Below are positions 35,786 to 43,711 of a DNA stretch of 64,000 nucleotides, piece by piece. The position numbers and the translations under genes were made by a program. Source of the stretch: Paenibacillus sp. R14(2021) (GTDB lineage: Bacteria > Bacillota > Bacilli > Paenibacillales > Paenibacillaceae); NCBI RefSeq assembly GCF_019431355.1, contig NZ_CP080269.1:1798001-1862000 (forward strand), written 5' to 3'. Positions within the stretch are counted from its first letter, which is position 1. The number at the start of each line of letters is the position of its first letter. Below the pieces are notes generated by a model. The model was not told where the DNA came from. It saw only the letters and a program-made list of their open reading frames with translations, and did no database searches.

Positions 35786-36481
35786 TCACCCGCTTTTCGT
35801 ATTTTGAGCAGTTCCTTCGTTAGCGCCTTCAACGTCGGCCTGCGGCAGCCATAGAATGATCCGTGTACCGCTTCCTTCCTTGCTTTCGATATCAAAAGTG
35901 CCTCCAAGCGAGACGGCTAACGCATGCATATTGCAAAGCCCGAAGCCCGAATTGGTCTTTTTCATCTTGGAACGAACGTCAAAACCGGACCCGTTGTCCT
36001 CGATCGAGAGCTTAACGGCACCTTGCTTCATGGTCAATTCGACGCTCACGCAGCTGCTCGCTCCATGGCGAATCGCGTTTCCAACGCCTTCCAGTATGGT
36101 TCGATACAAGGCTTTCTGATGGTTAATGGACAAGAGACTGCAGGACTTGGAGGCATGAAAATCGATCCTAATGCCATTGAGCTTGGCTTGATTGGCCAAA
36201 TGCGATTTAACGATCCCGGTCCAGGATTCGCTGCCGCTCATGGATGTACTGAGGTTGTTGATCGTGGCCCGCAGCTCGCATGAGGCCGTCGAAGCCGCTT
36301 CCTGGATTTCCTTCATCTGCTCCAGCTTCTGCTCCTCGGTCAAATCCCTCCAGCCGTATTTCATCGAGTGGATGGCGTAAATGATACCGAACAAATGCTG
36401 GGATACGCGATCATGAAGCTCCTCGGCGATCCGGTTACGCTCCTCAATAACAAGCCGTTTTGATTCGATCTGAATTGCCAT
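35786..36481 (-). CDS. Cytoplasmic sensor histidine kinase (HisKA_3, DegS-like)
   Basis: Only a kinase core is present. The dimerisation/phosphorylation helix holds EERNRIAEELHDRVSQHLFGI with the phospho-His, followed by the ATPase domain (GVGNAIRHG N-box; IEDNGSGFD; NSGFGLCNMHALAVSLGGTFDIES with G-boxes). There is no membrane segment and no recognisable sensor domain in its 231 residues, so signal input must be cytoplasmic or through a partner. ATG 36481 is about 10 nt after AAAGG. GTG 36493 and ATG 36490 are alternatives too close to that site. It overlaps or abuts the regulator gene. Confidence 0.88.
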   Translation of the reverse strand: MAIQIESKRLVIEERNRIAEELHDRVSQHLFGIIYAIHSMKYGWRDLTEEQKLEQMKEIQEAASTASCELRATINNLSTSMSGSESWTGIVKSHLANQAKLNGIRIDFHASKSCSLLSINHQKALYRTILEGVGNAIRHGASSCVSVELTMKQGAVKLSIEDNGSGFDVRSKMKKTNSGFGLCNMHALAVSLGGTFDIESKEGSGTRIILWLPQADVEGANEGTAQNTKSG

Positions 36482-36493
36482 CGCTATCATCAC

Positions 36494-37160
36494 CTTTCTT
36501 GCCGCTCATTGAACACAAATGCCAGTTGAAGTATCAGCACACCAGTGACCTCGTCCTTGCCAGAAATGATCCGTCGCTCTGCGGAAAGAATGAGAAAGCC
36601 TTAATGTTTTCGCCATATATCCTCAAAATTGGACAAGGCTTTATACTCCCAACATACCTTGTTGAAATTAACATGGACATACTACAGGAGTACTGAATTT
36701 ATTCCTTGTCCATCATCGCTTTAACAGTGACCTTGGACTCAATTCGCTCAAGTGGAATCTGTCGACTTATCTCTTTTTTTCATAGAAATGATCCTTTCGC
36801 GAACTCGAAGCCAAAAATTGCTGCAGTGCTGGATTTGAAAGATATTTGTAAGGTTTGAAAGCGTTTCATTTATGCATTTTTTGGGTGCAACAGCGTGTGT
36901 CACGACCGCAGGCCTCATTACCCATGCCGAATCCCGATTTAGTGGGAGCAGGAAGCGGCTTTAAAAGTGGGCGGTGGATCCCAGCAAATCGTTCCATTCA
37001 CAATTTGGACACTTATTTTGGAATCAGTACGCATTTAACCCTTATATTGTAATTTAAAATTATTCCATATTTACCTCAACGAACCAGTCTCTACTCTGAA
37101 AGCGGTATCTTCTATTCCTTTCGTGTAACAAATAGGGAGTACAATGAGATTTATGAGAGA
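36494..37160. other. Gene-free, AT-rich region
   Basis: About 670 bp upstream of the sensor kinase gene with no convincing gene on either strand. Short open frames here (for example 36460-36696 and 36855-37052, +) have no ribosome binding site and no family look. A cre-like odd palindrome TGAAAGCGTTTCA is at 36856-36868. The stretch 36880-36985 is GC-richer with several short inverted pieces, but I cannot assign an RNA. The promoter of the sensor/regulator pair probably lies here. Confidence 0.6.
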
Positions 37161-37161
37161 A

Positions 37162-37199
37162 AAAAAGCCGGTTCCCGCGCAAACGAGAATCGGCTTTTT
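37162..37199 (-). terminator. Intrinsic terminator (remains of a decayed gene)
   Basis: AAAAAGCCGGTTC (37162-37174) pairs with GAATCGGCTTTTT (37187-37199), with one G-T pair. It has T-runs on both strands, longer on the minus strand. It lies just past the acetyltransferase relic, so it was probably that gene's terminator. Confidence 0.8.
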
Positions 37200-37200
37200 C

Positions 37201-37312
37201 TTCCAAACCTAGGGGGCTGCTTCCTGATCCATCTCGCCGGATCCAATGGATGATATGTACTGTCCAGGATGCTCGTGCGGGGGCCGATTTTGACGTCGTC
37301 TCCGATCGTCAC
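37201..37312 (-). pseudogene. Relic of a maltose O-acetyltransferase-type gene
   Basis: On the minus strand one frame reads VTIGDDVKIGPRTSILDSTY, then HPLDPARWIRKQPPRFG. IGDDVKIGP and the catalytic HPLDPA are hallmarks of the hexapeptide acetyltransferases (Maa/LacA group, normally ~185 aa). Only ~37 codons survive: a TGA lies just upstream in frame, there is no start with a ribosome binding site, and no further family sequence is seen on either side. The rest is lost or decayed. Confidence 0.7.
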
Positions 37313-37641
37313 TCGCTCTCAGTTTGAGATTCGGCAATCACTTACCCGTTCCGGTACCGTTACGAAACACTACTTGGCTATAATTTTCGTAAAGTCGCAA
37401 AAAAGCCTTTCATCCTGCCGCAGCCGCGACAAAAATGAGAGGCTTCATGAGCGAATATTTAGTGAAATTTTATAATCCGTTTACGAAAAGGCAATGTACG
37501 GGTCGCCCCTGCAGTCTCAACATCTAGGCAAATGCTGGCTCCGTCTTCTCATCCCTTCCTTATAATGAGGCTTTTCCCGCATGGATTTCCTTCTCGGGGC
37601 ACTCATGCAAACGTGTTCCTTCTATAATAATTGTTGCTTTC
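37313..37641. other. Spacer with terminator of the LplT-like gene
   Basis: No gene is seen here. A hairpin (AAGCCTTTCAT at 37403-37413 with ATGAGAGGCTT at 37435-37445) is followed on the minus strand by six T (37399-37404). It would end the MFS transcript about 200 bp beyond its stop. The rest shows no structure I can name. Confidence 0.6.
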
Positions 37642-38859
37642 CTAGGACGCCTGCTTGCGCCCGGCACTGCGATTGCGCCGGCCTGTCCCCGTAATGCCGG
37701 GCAGCTGCGTCGCTAGAAACAAGATAAACACCAGCAGCACAAGGCCGATTCCAATGACAGAACCGTTGACGGACACGTTCATTTGACTCAGCGTCAAATA
37801 AATGAGCAGGCCGCTTACCGTTAATATATTTTCACTGAAATTTTGAACGGCGATTGTTTTCCCCGAGCCGATGGAGTGCTTGCCTTCCTCCTGCAGCATC
37901 GTGTTTAGCGGAATGACGAATATACCGCCGAACACGCCAATTAGGAACAGCAGAATCACCGTCAGCCAAAGCACATAAGTAAAGGAAGCGACCATGACCG
38001 ACGCCACCATGAACAGACCGTAATAAAAGGCGCGGTGCAGCTTGCCAGCCGGGACCAGTCGCGGGGTCAGAAACGCGCTGCATACGACGCCGATCGCGGT
38101 AATGCCGATCATCATGGACTGCTGATCCGTATCCTCAATGCCGAGATTCAGCGGCAGCCATGCGATTAGCGCAATTCTCAGCACGGCGGCCGTCAGCCAG
38201 AAGGATCCTGTGCCGATCAGCGAGAATCTCGCTCTCGGATTGCGGAACAGCAAGCTGACATCACGCAGAAACTGCATGGCTTCCGCGCCGTAGCGCAGCG
38301 TATGGTTGCCTGCCCGCGCTGGAATGAGTAACGTCATCAACAAAGAGAGAAAATAGACGCCTAGACAGGCAAGAATGGCCGGCAAATCCGAGTTTTCTGC
38401 CAAGAAGCCTCCCGCAACCGTCCCCAGCAAAATCGCTAATATGGTAGATCCCTCCACCTTCGCGTTCGCCCGCAGCAGCTCGTCCTCCGTGGTCGTCAGC
38501 TCGGTCAGAATGCCGTATTTGCCAGGCGAATAGACAACTGCTCCGATGCCGACAAACACATAACAAAGCGCCGGCGGCAGCCCAAACAATAAGAGTGCAA
38601 TCCCGACGGCTTTCAGCGCATTGCCGAGCAGCAGCACGTTCGACTTTGCCTTCTTATCCGCAAATGCGCCTACGATCGGAGCCAAAACAACATAAGCAGC
38701 CAGGAAAGCGATTTGGATGTAGTTCACCGCGATATCCGGGTTGTCCACGCCTTGGCGCTTCACCATGCCCACGATTAAGAAAAAATTCAAATTGTCCGCA
38801 AATGCGCTTAAAAATTGCGTGAATACGACTGTATTCAGCGGCGACAGCCAACGTTTCAT
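37642..38859 (-). CDS. MFS carrier, LplT-like (lysophospholipid transporter family)
   Basis: A 405-residue major facilitator with about twelve helices. The N-terminus LNTVVFTQFLSAFADNLNFFLIVGMVKRQG, with its asparagine-rich first helix, and GAFADKKAKSNVLLLGNALKAVG are typical of the LplT branch, which moves lysophospholipids inward. In Gram-negatives LplT is fused or coupled to Aas; no acyltransferase gene is beside it here, so the substrate is uncertain. The frame opens 21 codons earlier, but ATG 38859 with AAGGGAG about 10 nt upstream fits the family start. Confidence 0.82.
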   Translation of the reverse strand: MKRWLSPLNTVVFTQFLSAFADNLNFFLIVGMVKRQGVDNPDIAVNYIQIAFLAAYVVLAPIVGAFADKKAKSNVLLLGNALKAVGIALLLFGLPPALCYVFVGIGAVVYSPGKYGILTELTTTEDELLRANAKVEGSTILAILLGTVAGGFLAENSDLPAILACLGVYFLSLLMTLLIPARAGNHTLRYGAEAMQFLRDVSLLFRNPRARFSLIGTGSFWLTAAVLRIALIAWLPLNLGIEDTDQQSMMIGITAIGVVCSAFLTPRLVPAGKLHRAFYYGLFMVASVMVASFTYVLWLTVILLFLIGVFGGIFVIPLNTMLQEEGKHSIGSGKTIAVQNFSENILTVSGLLIYLTLSQMNVSVNGSVIGIGLVLLVFILFLATQLPGITGTGRRNRSAGRKQAS

Positions 38860-38963
38860 TCCTTGTTCTCCCTTTCTTCTATTATAAACGGAATCCATAA
38901 AGCCCTTTCCATCATAACGCAACGAGGGCGATGACCGAAAGAGCGGTCTCGCCGTACACAGAC

Positions 38964-39010
38964 AAAAGAACGGCAGAAGGGGCGCTCTAGCGCCGCCCTC
39001 GGCCGTTCTC
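38964..39010 (-). terminator. Terminator of the DUF350-DUF4178-DUF4247 operon
   Basis: A long hairpin with outer arms AGAACGGC/GCCGTTC and inner GGCGCTCTAGCGCC, followed on the minus strand by TTTTG. It lies 28 bases after the lipoprotein gene stop. Confidence 0.75.
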
Positions 39011-39037
39011 GTTGCTTGTCGTCCTCTTGCAGCGAGG

Positions 39038-39775
39038 CTATCGCCGCCTTGAAACCCTGCCGAAGCCGACTCTTGTCTTCGGCCTGCTGGATTTCCGCGG
39101 CGTAAGCCAGCTTCCTGATTTCTTACCGCTGTCCGAGTCTCTCGTTATCGTTCCTCTGGAAGGCGATTTGTTGAAGATGCCGCCTTCGCCGACTTTTCCG
39201 GAATCCGCATTCTTCGATCGTTTGAAGATCGAACCCGTCCGGTTGACCGTCATTGGCGGAATTGCTTTCTTCTCCTGCGCCGTCGGCGCATGATAGCTGC
39301 CGCCGCTTGGCTTGTACGTCTGCCGGTCGTCATAGCCGCGGTAAGAGCCTTTGCCGTAGCGGCCATGATCGAACAGATCGTTCAGCAGGCTCGCAAGCAG
39401 ATAGCCTTGGAGGAAGCTGGAGCTGTAATTGCTGCGAACATACTCCTTGGAATCCACTTCAATCAGCGTATCTGCGGGTTTGTCCTTATCCTGCTGCACA
39501 TGGATGACCCGGTCGGAATAGACGAGGAACATATGGTCCGGCTTCTCGGGCGATATCTGCTCCGGCTTCGACATGTCGACCAATGCCTTGGCGACTTCCG
39601 GAACGCTGACTTCAGCAGCGCGGTACACATATGACGTACTCGATCCGCTGCCGCTCACCGATTCCAGCGGGTATTTCTCCTCGATCTTCTGCGTGATGCC
39701 GCATGCCGCGAGCAGAGGAAGGACAAGTGTGAAGACCAGCAGGAGTTTAAGTAAATAAGAGCCTTTGCTACGCAT
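39038..39775 (-). CDS. DUF4247 lipoprotein
   Basis: An exported lipoprotein of 245 residues with a lipobox LLAAC at about residues 24-28 (KLLLVFTLVLPLLAACG). The DUF4247-like part spans about residues 35-135 (YVYRAAEVSVPEVAKALVDM, DHMFLVYSDRVIHVQQDKDK, DTLIEVDSKEYVRSNYSSSFLQGYL). The tail is low-complexity, basic and Ser/Arg/Gly-rich, and might bind wall polymers. ATG 39775 lies 9 nt after GGAGAGG; the ATG three codons earlier is too near. It lies in an operon with DUF4178 and DUF350 genes next to pspA, a set linked to envelope stress. Confidence 0.8.
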   Translation of the reverse strand: MRSKGSYLLKLLLVFTLVLPLLAACGITQKIEEKYPLESVSGSGSSTSYVYRAAEVSVPEVAKALVDMSKPEQISPEKPDHMFLVYSDRVIHVQQDKDKPADTLIEVDSKEYVRSNYSSSFLQGYLLASLLNDLFDHGRYGKGSYRGYDDRQTYKPSGGSYHAPTAQEKKAIPPMTVNRTGSIFKRSKNADSGKVGEGGIFNKSPSRGTITRDSDSGKKSGSWLTPRKSSRPKTRVGFGRVSRRR

Positions 39776-39790
39776 ACTTGTCATCCTCTC

Positions 39791-40297
39791 CTAATTTCCG
39801 CGGAGAACGCGAACATCGGCCGGAAGAACATCATCGCCCTCGTACAGCATGAATCGTCCATCCTGCCATTCAATCCGCAGCAGCTTCTGATCATCGGATT
39901 GATACTGCCATACATACTGTTCCCCGCCTTGAACAAACGGCGTCTTGCCCGCTACAACCGCTAATCCGGAGTATTGCTCTTCCATGTGGTAGACACGGTC
40001 GTCCAATTCAAGCTCTGTCGGCACCTCTTCCACGGAGTCCAAACGGCCGTCGATGGCTTCGTACAGCGCATAAATCGTTCGTTCGCGTTCCTCGATCGTC
40101 AAATATCGAATCGCCGAGCCGTCCTGGAGCGTCAGCACGATGATGTTGCGGTTGCGGTTCTGCAGCCGTCCGACGACCTGATAGGTGACGAGCGACACTT
40201 CGCAGACATCGCCGGGACCAATCGTCATGATGCTTTTTTCCACTTTCGGCGGCTCTGGTTTCGCCATAATATTTTTGATTCTAGAGAATATGCCCAT
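39791..40297 (-). CDS. DUF4178 protein
   Basis: A 168-residue soluble protein with the small beta-barrel pattern of DUF4178: IGPGDVCEVSLVTYQVVGRL, VLTLQDGSAIRYLTIEERE, LDDRVYHMEEQYSGLAVVAG and EQYVWQYQSDDQKLLRIEWQDGRFMLYEGDDV. Function is not known. Members sit with DUF350 membrane proteins and PspA-like proteins in many bacteria, as here. AGGAGC precedes the ATG, and 6 nt separate it from the lipoprotein stop-start region. Confidence 0.85.
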   Translation of the reverse strand: MGIFSRIKNIMAKPEPPKVEKSIMTIGPGDVCEVSLVTYQVVGRLQNRNRNIIVLTLQDGSAIRYLTIEERERTIYALYEAIDGRLDSVEEVPTELELDDRVYHMEEQYSGLAVVAGKTPFVQGGEQYVWQYQSDDQKLLRIEWQDGRFMLYEGDDVLPADVRVLRGN

Positions 40298-40321
40298 GCC
40301 ATCAGCTCCTACCGTTCAAGT

Positions 40322-40726
40322 TTACAGACAAGCACCGATAATCAGCGCGCCCGCAAGATGCAGCGAACCCGCGAACAGCGCGTGCGCGATCTTCCCGTCC
40401 TTCGTGCCTTCGCTGAGATCGAGCCCTGCCGTAGAACGAAGCACGGCTTCGATAATGCTTTCAATAAGCAGCAAAATGACGAACGAAATAACCGATACCA
40501 GCAGCGCTTCGCCAAGGTGGTTCGAGGTCGATATCGACTGCGACAAAATATATGCCTGCGCCATCAGCTTCATGACGAAGCGGCTCGTCACCGCCACGTT
40601 GCCTTTCTTGATTTCTTCCAAATCCTTGTACCGGGTAAAGAAGGAATCGATGGCCATCAGGACGATCAGCAGCACCGCACCTGCACCGGTCCATACCAGT
40701 ATTCCGAGCATTTCGTTTAACGTCAT
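40322..40726 (-). CDS. DUF350 membrane protein (YjfL-like)
   Basis: A 134-residue protein with four predicted membrane helices (LGILVWTGAGAVLLIVLMAI, then VISFVILLLIESIIEAVL, then IAHALFAGSLHLAGALIIGACL). DUF350 proteins are made of two-helix repeats and occur beside PspA-like genes (E. coli yjfL is one). GGAGGCTTCCTCGA precedes the ATG. It is the first gene of the unit with DUF4178 and DUF4247, and pspA is separated from it by a terminator. Confidence 0.85.
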   Translation of the reverse strand: MTLNEMLGILVWTGAGAVLLIVLMAIDSFFTRYKDLEEIKKGNVAVTSRFVMKLMAQAYILSQSISTSNHLGEALLVSVISFVILLLIESIIEAVLRSTAGLDLSEGTKDGKIAHALFAGSLHLAGALIIGACL

Positions 40727-40770
40727 TCGAGGAAGCCTCCATCATCTAAATTGCCGCGGCGCAGATTGCA

Positions 40771-40800
40771 AAGAAAAAACGTCCGCATGCGGGACGTTCT
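40771..40800 (-). terminator. Terminator after pspA
   Basis: AACGTCC (40776-40782) pairs with GGACGTT (40790-40796), with flanking AAGAAA/TTCTTT extending it. A six-T run lies on the minus strand. It separates pspA from the DUF350 gene 44 bp beyond. Confidence 0.75.
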
Positions 40801-40845
40801 TTCCAGTTGCTGGCTGCTCGCAGATAATCGTAGTATACTACGAGA

Positions 40846-41517
40846 TTATTCTTTTTTCTCGTATTGTTTCATAAGAGCCGCAAGCTCGTCGTCGACGGCT
40901 TTGTTCTTGCCGAGCGATTCGAACTCGTCGTCAAGCGATTTGGCCTTGCTGTTCATTTCGTTGCTGGCTTCCGCCTGCGCTTCCATCTGCAGCATTTTCT
41001 CTTCCATGCGTTTCAAGCCGGAAGTAGCCGAATCGGAGCTGAAGCCCGCCATCGATTTATTGATATCCGCTTGCGCTTTTGCCGCTTTATAACGGGCAAC
41101 GAGCGTTTCTCGTTTGTTTTTCATTTCCGTCAGCTGGTCGCGCATCTCGCTCAGCTTCGCGCGGAGATTATCAGCAGATGCTTTGTTGGAATCGTAGCTG
41201 ACTTTGTATTCGTCGCGCTTCTGCTCGGCGGCTTTCTTCTCTTCCAGCGCGCGTTTTGCCAAATCCATGTTTTGCAGTGAAGCTGCCGTATGCGCTTGTT
41301 CGTTGCGCTTCACTACGAGCGCATCCTGTTCCTCGTACAGCTGCTTGAAGCGTTTCTCGATCGCGATTTGAGCCGCTACCGCTTTCTCGGCATCCTCGAG
41401 ATCATCCTGCATGTCGCGAATGTATTGGTCAGTCAATTTGATCGGATCTTCGGCTTTCTCAATCATGGAATACACATTCGACATTGTAAGGTCGCGCAGG
41501 CGTTTAAATACAGACAT
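40846..41517 (-). CDS. pspA: PspA/IM30 family envelope-stress protein
   Basis: A 223-residue, almost wholly helical, charged protein of the PspA/Vipp1 family. It begins SVFKRLRDLTMSNVYSMIEKAEDPIKLTDQYIRDM (amphipathic helix, then hairpin), followed by a long coiled coil (ALEEKKAAEQKRDEYKVSYD; AKLSEMRDQLTEMKNKRETLVARYKAAKAQ). Such proteins form rings or rods on damaged membranes (ESCRT-III-like). AGGAGGAAATGAATT precedes the ATG. The neighbouring DUF350/DUF4178/DUF4247 genes are typical partners. Confidence 0.92.
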   Translation of the reverse strand: MSVFKRLRDLTMSNVYSMIEKAEDPIKLTDQYIRDMQDDLEDAEKAVAAQIAIEKRFKQLYEEQDALVVKRNEQAHTAASLQNMDLAKRALEEKKAAEQKRDEYKVSYDSNKASADNLRAKLSEMRDQLTEMKNKRETLVARYKAAKAQADINKSMAGFSSDSATSGLKRMEEKMLQMEAQAEASNEMNSKAKSLDDEFESLGKNKAVDDELAALMKQYEKKE

Positions 41518-41856
41518 AATTCATTTCCTCCTCGAAATTGTGCTGTTCGTCAGCGTTCATGTTACCTTATACGGCACGCCATTATTTTACGTTTCAAAAA
41601 AAGGCTACCCTTAATTTACCACATGCAGGCGAACCAAGAAAGTCCCACGGTCTGCTGGCTGCGGCGTTATCGATGAAGTATTCAAATACCTGCGGCAACG
41701 CATGCACCAAGCACGATTCGCGCACAACAAAAAAAGCTCTCACTATGCGGGAAACGGCGGATTTGTTTTTGATCGGCACTGTTGGCATGGAACCCTGCTG
41801 GACGTAATAAGCTGAACATACGGATGTCCTTTACGATTAAAGGAGGTTCAGCAGCC
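41518..41856. other. Divergent intergenic region pspA / GNAT gene
   Basis: 339 bp without a convincing gene. It must hold the promoters of both divergent genes. The overlapping short frames on each strand lack ribosome binding sites and family likeness, and no clear operator or RNA is seen. Confidence 0.6.
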
Positions 41857-42354
41857 ATGGAAGCAGCCATGATAGCAGCCCAAATCGAGCTTATCCAGCG
41901 TGATCATTGCGTGGTGCACAGCGTAAAGGCGTCCATGTCGGGCGACGCATTAATTCTCTATTCCCCTGTTGGCCGCTGCGATCTCCATGCCCGGATCGTC
42001 TATGCCTGCGGAATTGCAACGAAACGCCATGTCAATGACCTCAGCATGTTCGTCTCGGAAAACGCCGCGCAAGCGGAGAAGGTATGGCAGCTTCAATACA
42101 TTCGTATCCTCGGCGACAAAATAAACCGCGGCTACGGCTCCATCATGATGATGCAGTTGATCCAGCGAGCCGTGGATTGCGGCGTTGACAGGATCGAAGG
42201 AAGCATGCAGCTGACGGAGAATAAGGAGCACCGCGATAGGCTGCTCCACTTCTATGCCAAATTCGGCTTTACGGTCGACGCGCAGCGCAATTTACGCTGG
42301 GAGAGCTCTAATTCGAGCCAGCCAAGGATAAGTAATACCGCAATCTCACGTTAA
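41857..42354 (+). CDS. GNAT family N-acetyltransferase
   Basis: A 165-residue protein with a GNAT-like core: YIRILGDKINRGYGSIMMMQLIQRAVDCGVDRIEGSM, where RGYGSIMM is the acetyl-CoA loop (normally R/QxxGxG/A), followed by the C-terminal FYAKFGFTVDA signature. The longest frame starts 25 codons earlier, but the ATG at 41857 has AAAGGAGG 10 nt upstream and is chosen. Substrate unknown; it stands alone. Confidence 0.82.
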   Translation: MEAAMIAAQIELIQRDHCVVHSVKASMSGDALILYSPVGRCDLHARIVYACGIATKRHVNDLSMFVSENAAQAEKVWQLQYIRILGDKINRGYGSIMMMQLIQRAVDCGVDRIEGSMQLTENKEHRDRLLHFYAKFGFTVDAQRNLRWESSNSSQPRISNTAISR

Positions 42355-42411
42355 TGCACTAGCATTGCACCGAACCCCGTTCCCGCATGCAAGAAAAAAA
42401 TAAAAAAGGAC

Positions 42412-42441
42412 TTGCGTCGGTTTTGAAGGTTGTGATAAGAT
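42412..42441 (+). promoter_or_regulatory. Probable sigma-A promoter of the tRNA pair
   Basis: TTGCGT (42412-42417) and TAAGAT (42436-42441) are 18 bases apart and lie 22 bp before the tRNA-Thr gene, a normal distance for a tRNA promoter. Confidence 0.55.
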
Positions 42442-42463
42442 ACTTCTTGTGTTCAGAACACAT

Positions 42464-42539
<76 letters not shown>

Positions 42540-42548
42540 TTTCTTTCT

Positions 42549-42625
42549 CGGGACGTAGCTCAGCTTGGTAGAGCACCTGGTTTGGGACCAGGGGGTCGCA
42601 TGTTCAAATCGTGTCGTCCCGACCA
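42549..42625 (+). tRNA. tRNA-Pro (anticodon TGG)
   Basis: A 77-nt cloverleaf with acceptor CGGGACG pairing fully with CGTCCCG, D-arm TAGCTCAGCTTGGTAGAGCA, anticodon stem CCTGG/CCAGG with loop TTTGGGA carrying TGG, T-arm CATGTTCAAATCGTG, discriminator A and encoded CCA. It lies nine bases after tRNA-Thr in the same unit. Confidence 0.96.
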
Positions 42626-42667
42626 TTTTGATGCCTTTCGGGGAATGACAATTACGCGATAACTCGT

Positions 42668-42696
42668 AAGCTTGAGCGCTGCTCAAGCTTTTTTTG
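42668..42696 (+). terminator. Terminator of the tRNA operon
   Basis: A 10-bp perfect stem AAGCTTGAGC/GCTCAAGCTT with a three-base loop is followed by six further T residues (42691-42696). It lies 42 bp after tRNA-Pro. Confidence 0.9.
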
Positions 42697-42739
42697 TTGT
42701 GTTTACGCTAACCACTACATATGGAAAAGGATGATTGCA

Positions 42740-43648
42740 TTGACGAAGAAGCCGAACATCGTTGCAGCCGGCAGTTTAAATATGGATCTTGTTCTTACCA
42801 TGCCTCGATTGCCGCGCATGGGAGAAACGCTGCAAGGGGATGACATCCACTACATCTCCGGCGGCAAAGGCGCGAATCAAGCCGTGGGCTGCGCTAGACT
42901 CGGGGCAGCCGTGCAGATGATCGGTGCCGTAGGCGGCGACGGATTCGGGCAGCAAATCATGGAGCGGATGCGCCATTTTGGCGTCGGCACGGAAACCATC
43001 GACGTGCTGCCTGACGCTTCCACCGGAACGGCGGCCATTCTTCATACCGCCGGCGACAACTGTATCGTCATCGTCCCTGGCGCTAACGGACGCTGTACGC
43101 CTGAGATGATTGACCGGCATTCGGAGACCATTGCCGGGGCCGATTCATTGATTGTACAGCTGGAAATCCCGCTTCCCGCCGTCTTGACTGCGCTGCGTAT
43201 TGCACGCGAAGCCGGGGTGCCTACAATCTTTAATCCCGCCCCTGCCCTGCCGCTCTTGGATGAGCAAATCCGGCTCGGGGATTATTTCACCCCGAATGAA
43301 ACAGAATTTGAGTTCTATTGCGGCAGCCCTGCAGCAAGCGAGGAAGAGCTGTTTCAACAAATGAAAGCATGGCGCCTCCGCTTCCCCGAGCAGACGTTGA
43401 TCGTTACGCGGGGCAAGCACGGCATTTCCTATACCGCCGGCGATGAAATCGTTACGGTTGCCGCTCCCGTCGTACAAGTGAAAGACACCACCGGCGCTGG
43501 CGATTCGTTCAACGCAGCGCTCTGCTTCGGCATCGCGAGCGGCTGGAGCCTAGAAGAGACGCTGCCGCTGGCTGTAAAAGCCGCCTCATACTCGGTTACC
43601 GTCTTCGGTGCACAGGACGGCATGCCCTCCTTGTCCGATCTCACCTAG
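42740..43648 (+). CDS. rbsK: Ribokinase (PfkB family)
   Basis: Phosphorylates ribose (or a related sugar) at C5. PfkB hallmarks: the N-terminal NIVAAGSLNMDLVL, GGKGANQAVGCARLGA (sugar site), VQLEIPL, FNPAP, NETEFEFYCG, VTRGKHGISY, and the anion-hole signature DTTGAGDSFNAAL with catalytic Asp (near residue 250). The ATG at 42731 is directly next to AAAAGG. The TTG at 42740, nine bases beyond it, fits better, giving 302 residues. No rbs transporter lies beside it, so it is a stand-alone gene ending in a bidirectional terminator. Confidence 0.88.
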   Translation: MTKKPNIVAAGSLNMDLVLTMPRLPRMGETLQGDDIHYISGGKGANQAVGCARLGAAVQMIGAVGGDGFGQQIMERMRHFGVGTETIDVLPDASTGTAAILHTAGDNCIVIVPGANGRCTPEMIDRHSETIAGADSLIVQLEIPLPAVLTALRIAREAGVPTIFNPAPALPLLDEQIRLGDYFTPNETEFEFYCGSPAASEEELFQQMKAWRLRFPEQTLIVTRGKHGISYTAGDEIVTVAAPVVQVKDTTGAGDSFNAALCFGIASGWSLEETLPLAVKAASYSVTVFGAQDGMPSLSDLT

Positions 43649-43664
43649 TATAATCCAATAGTAA

Positions 43665-43693
43665 AAAGGCGATGCGGAAGCCGCATCGCCTTT
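43665..43693. terminator. Bidirectional terminator between ribokinase and PhyH genes
   Basis: A perfect 13-bp hairpin AAAGGCGATGCGG/CCGCATCGCCTTT with a three-base loop sits between two convergent genes. Five A precede it and TTT ends it, so it serves best the minus-strand transcript. Confidence 0.85.
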
Positions 43694-43711
43694 GTGCTAT
43701 TCGTAACTGAA

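Noticed and set aside
36460..36696. Small + strand gene in the gap upstream of the sensor kinase
   Set aside because: It overlaps the kinase start on the other strand, has no ribosome binding site and an atypical composition.
36856..36868. Catabolite-responsive element
   Set aside because: TGAAAGCGTTTCA is one base short of the 14-bp cre palindrome, and no carbohydrate gene starts near it.
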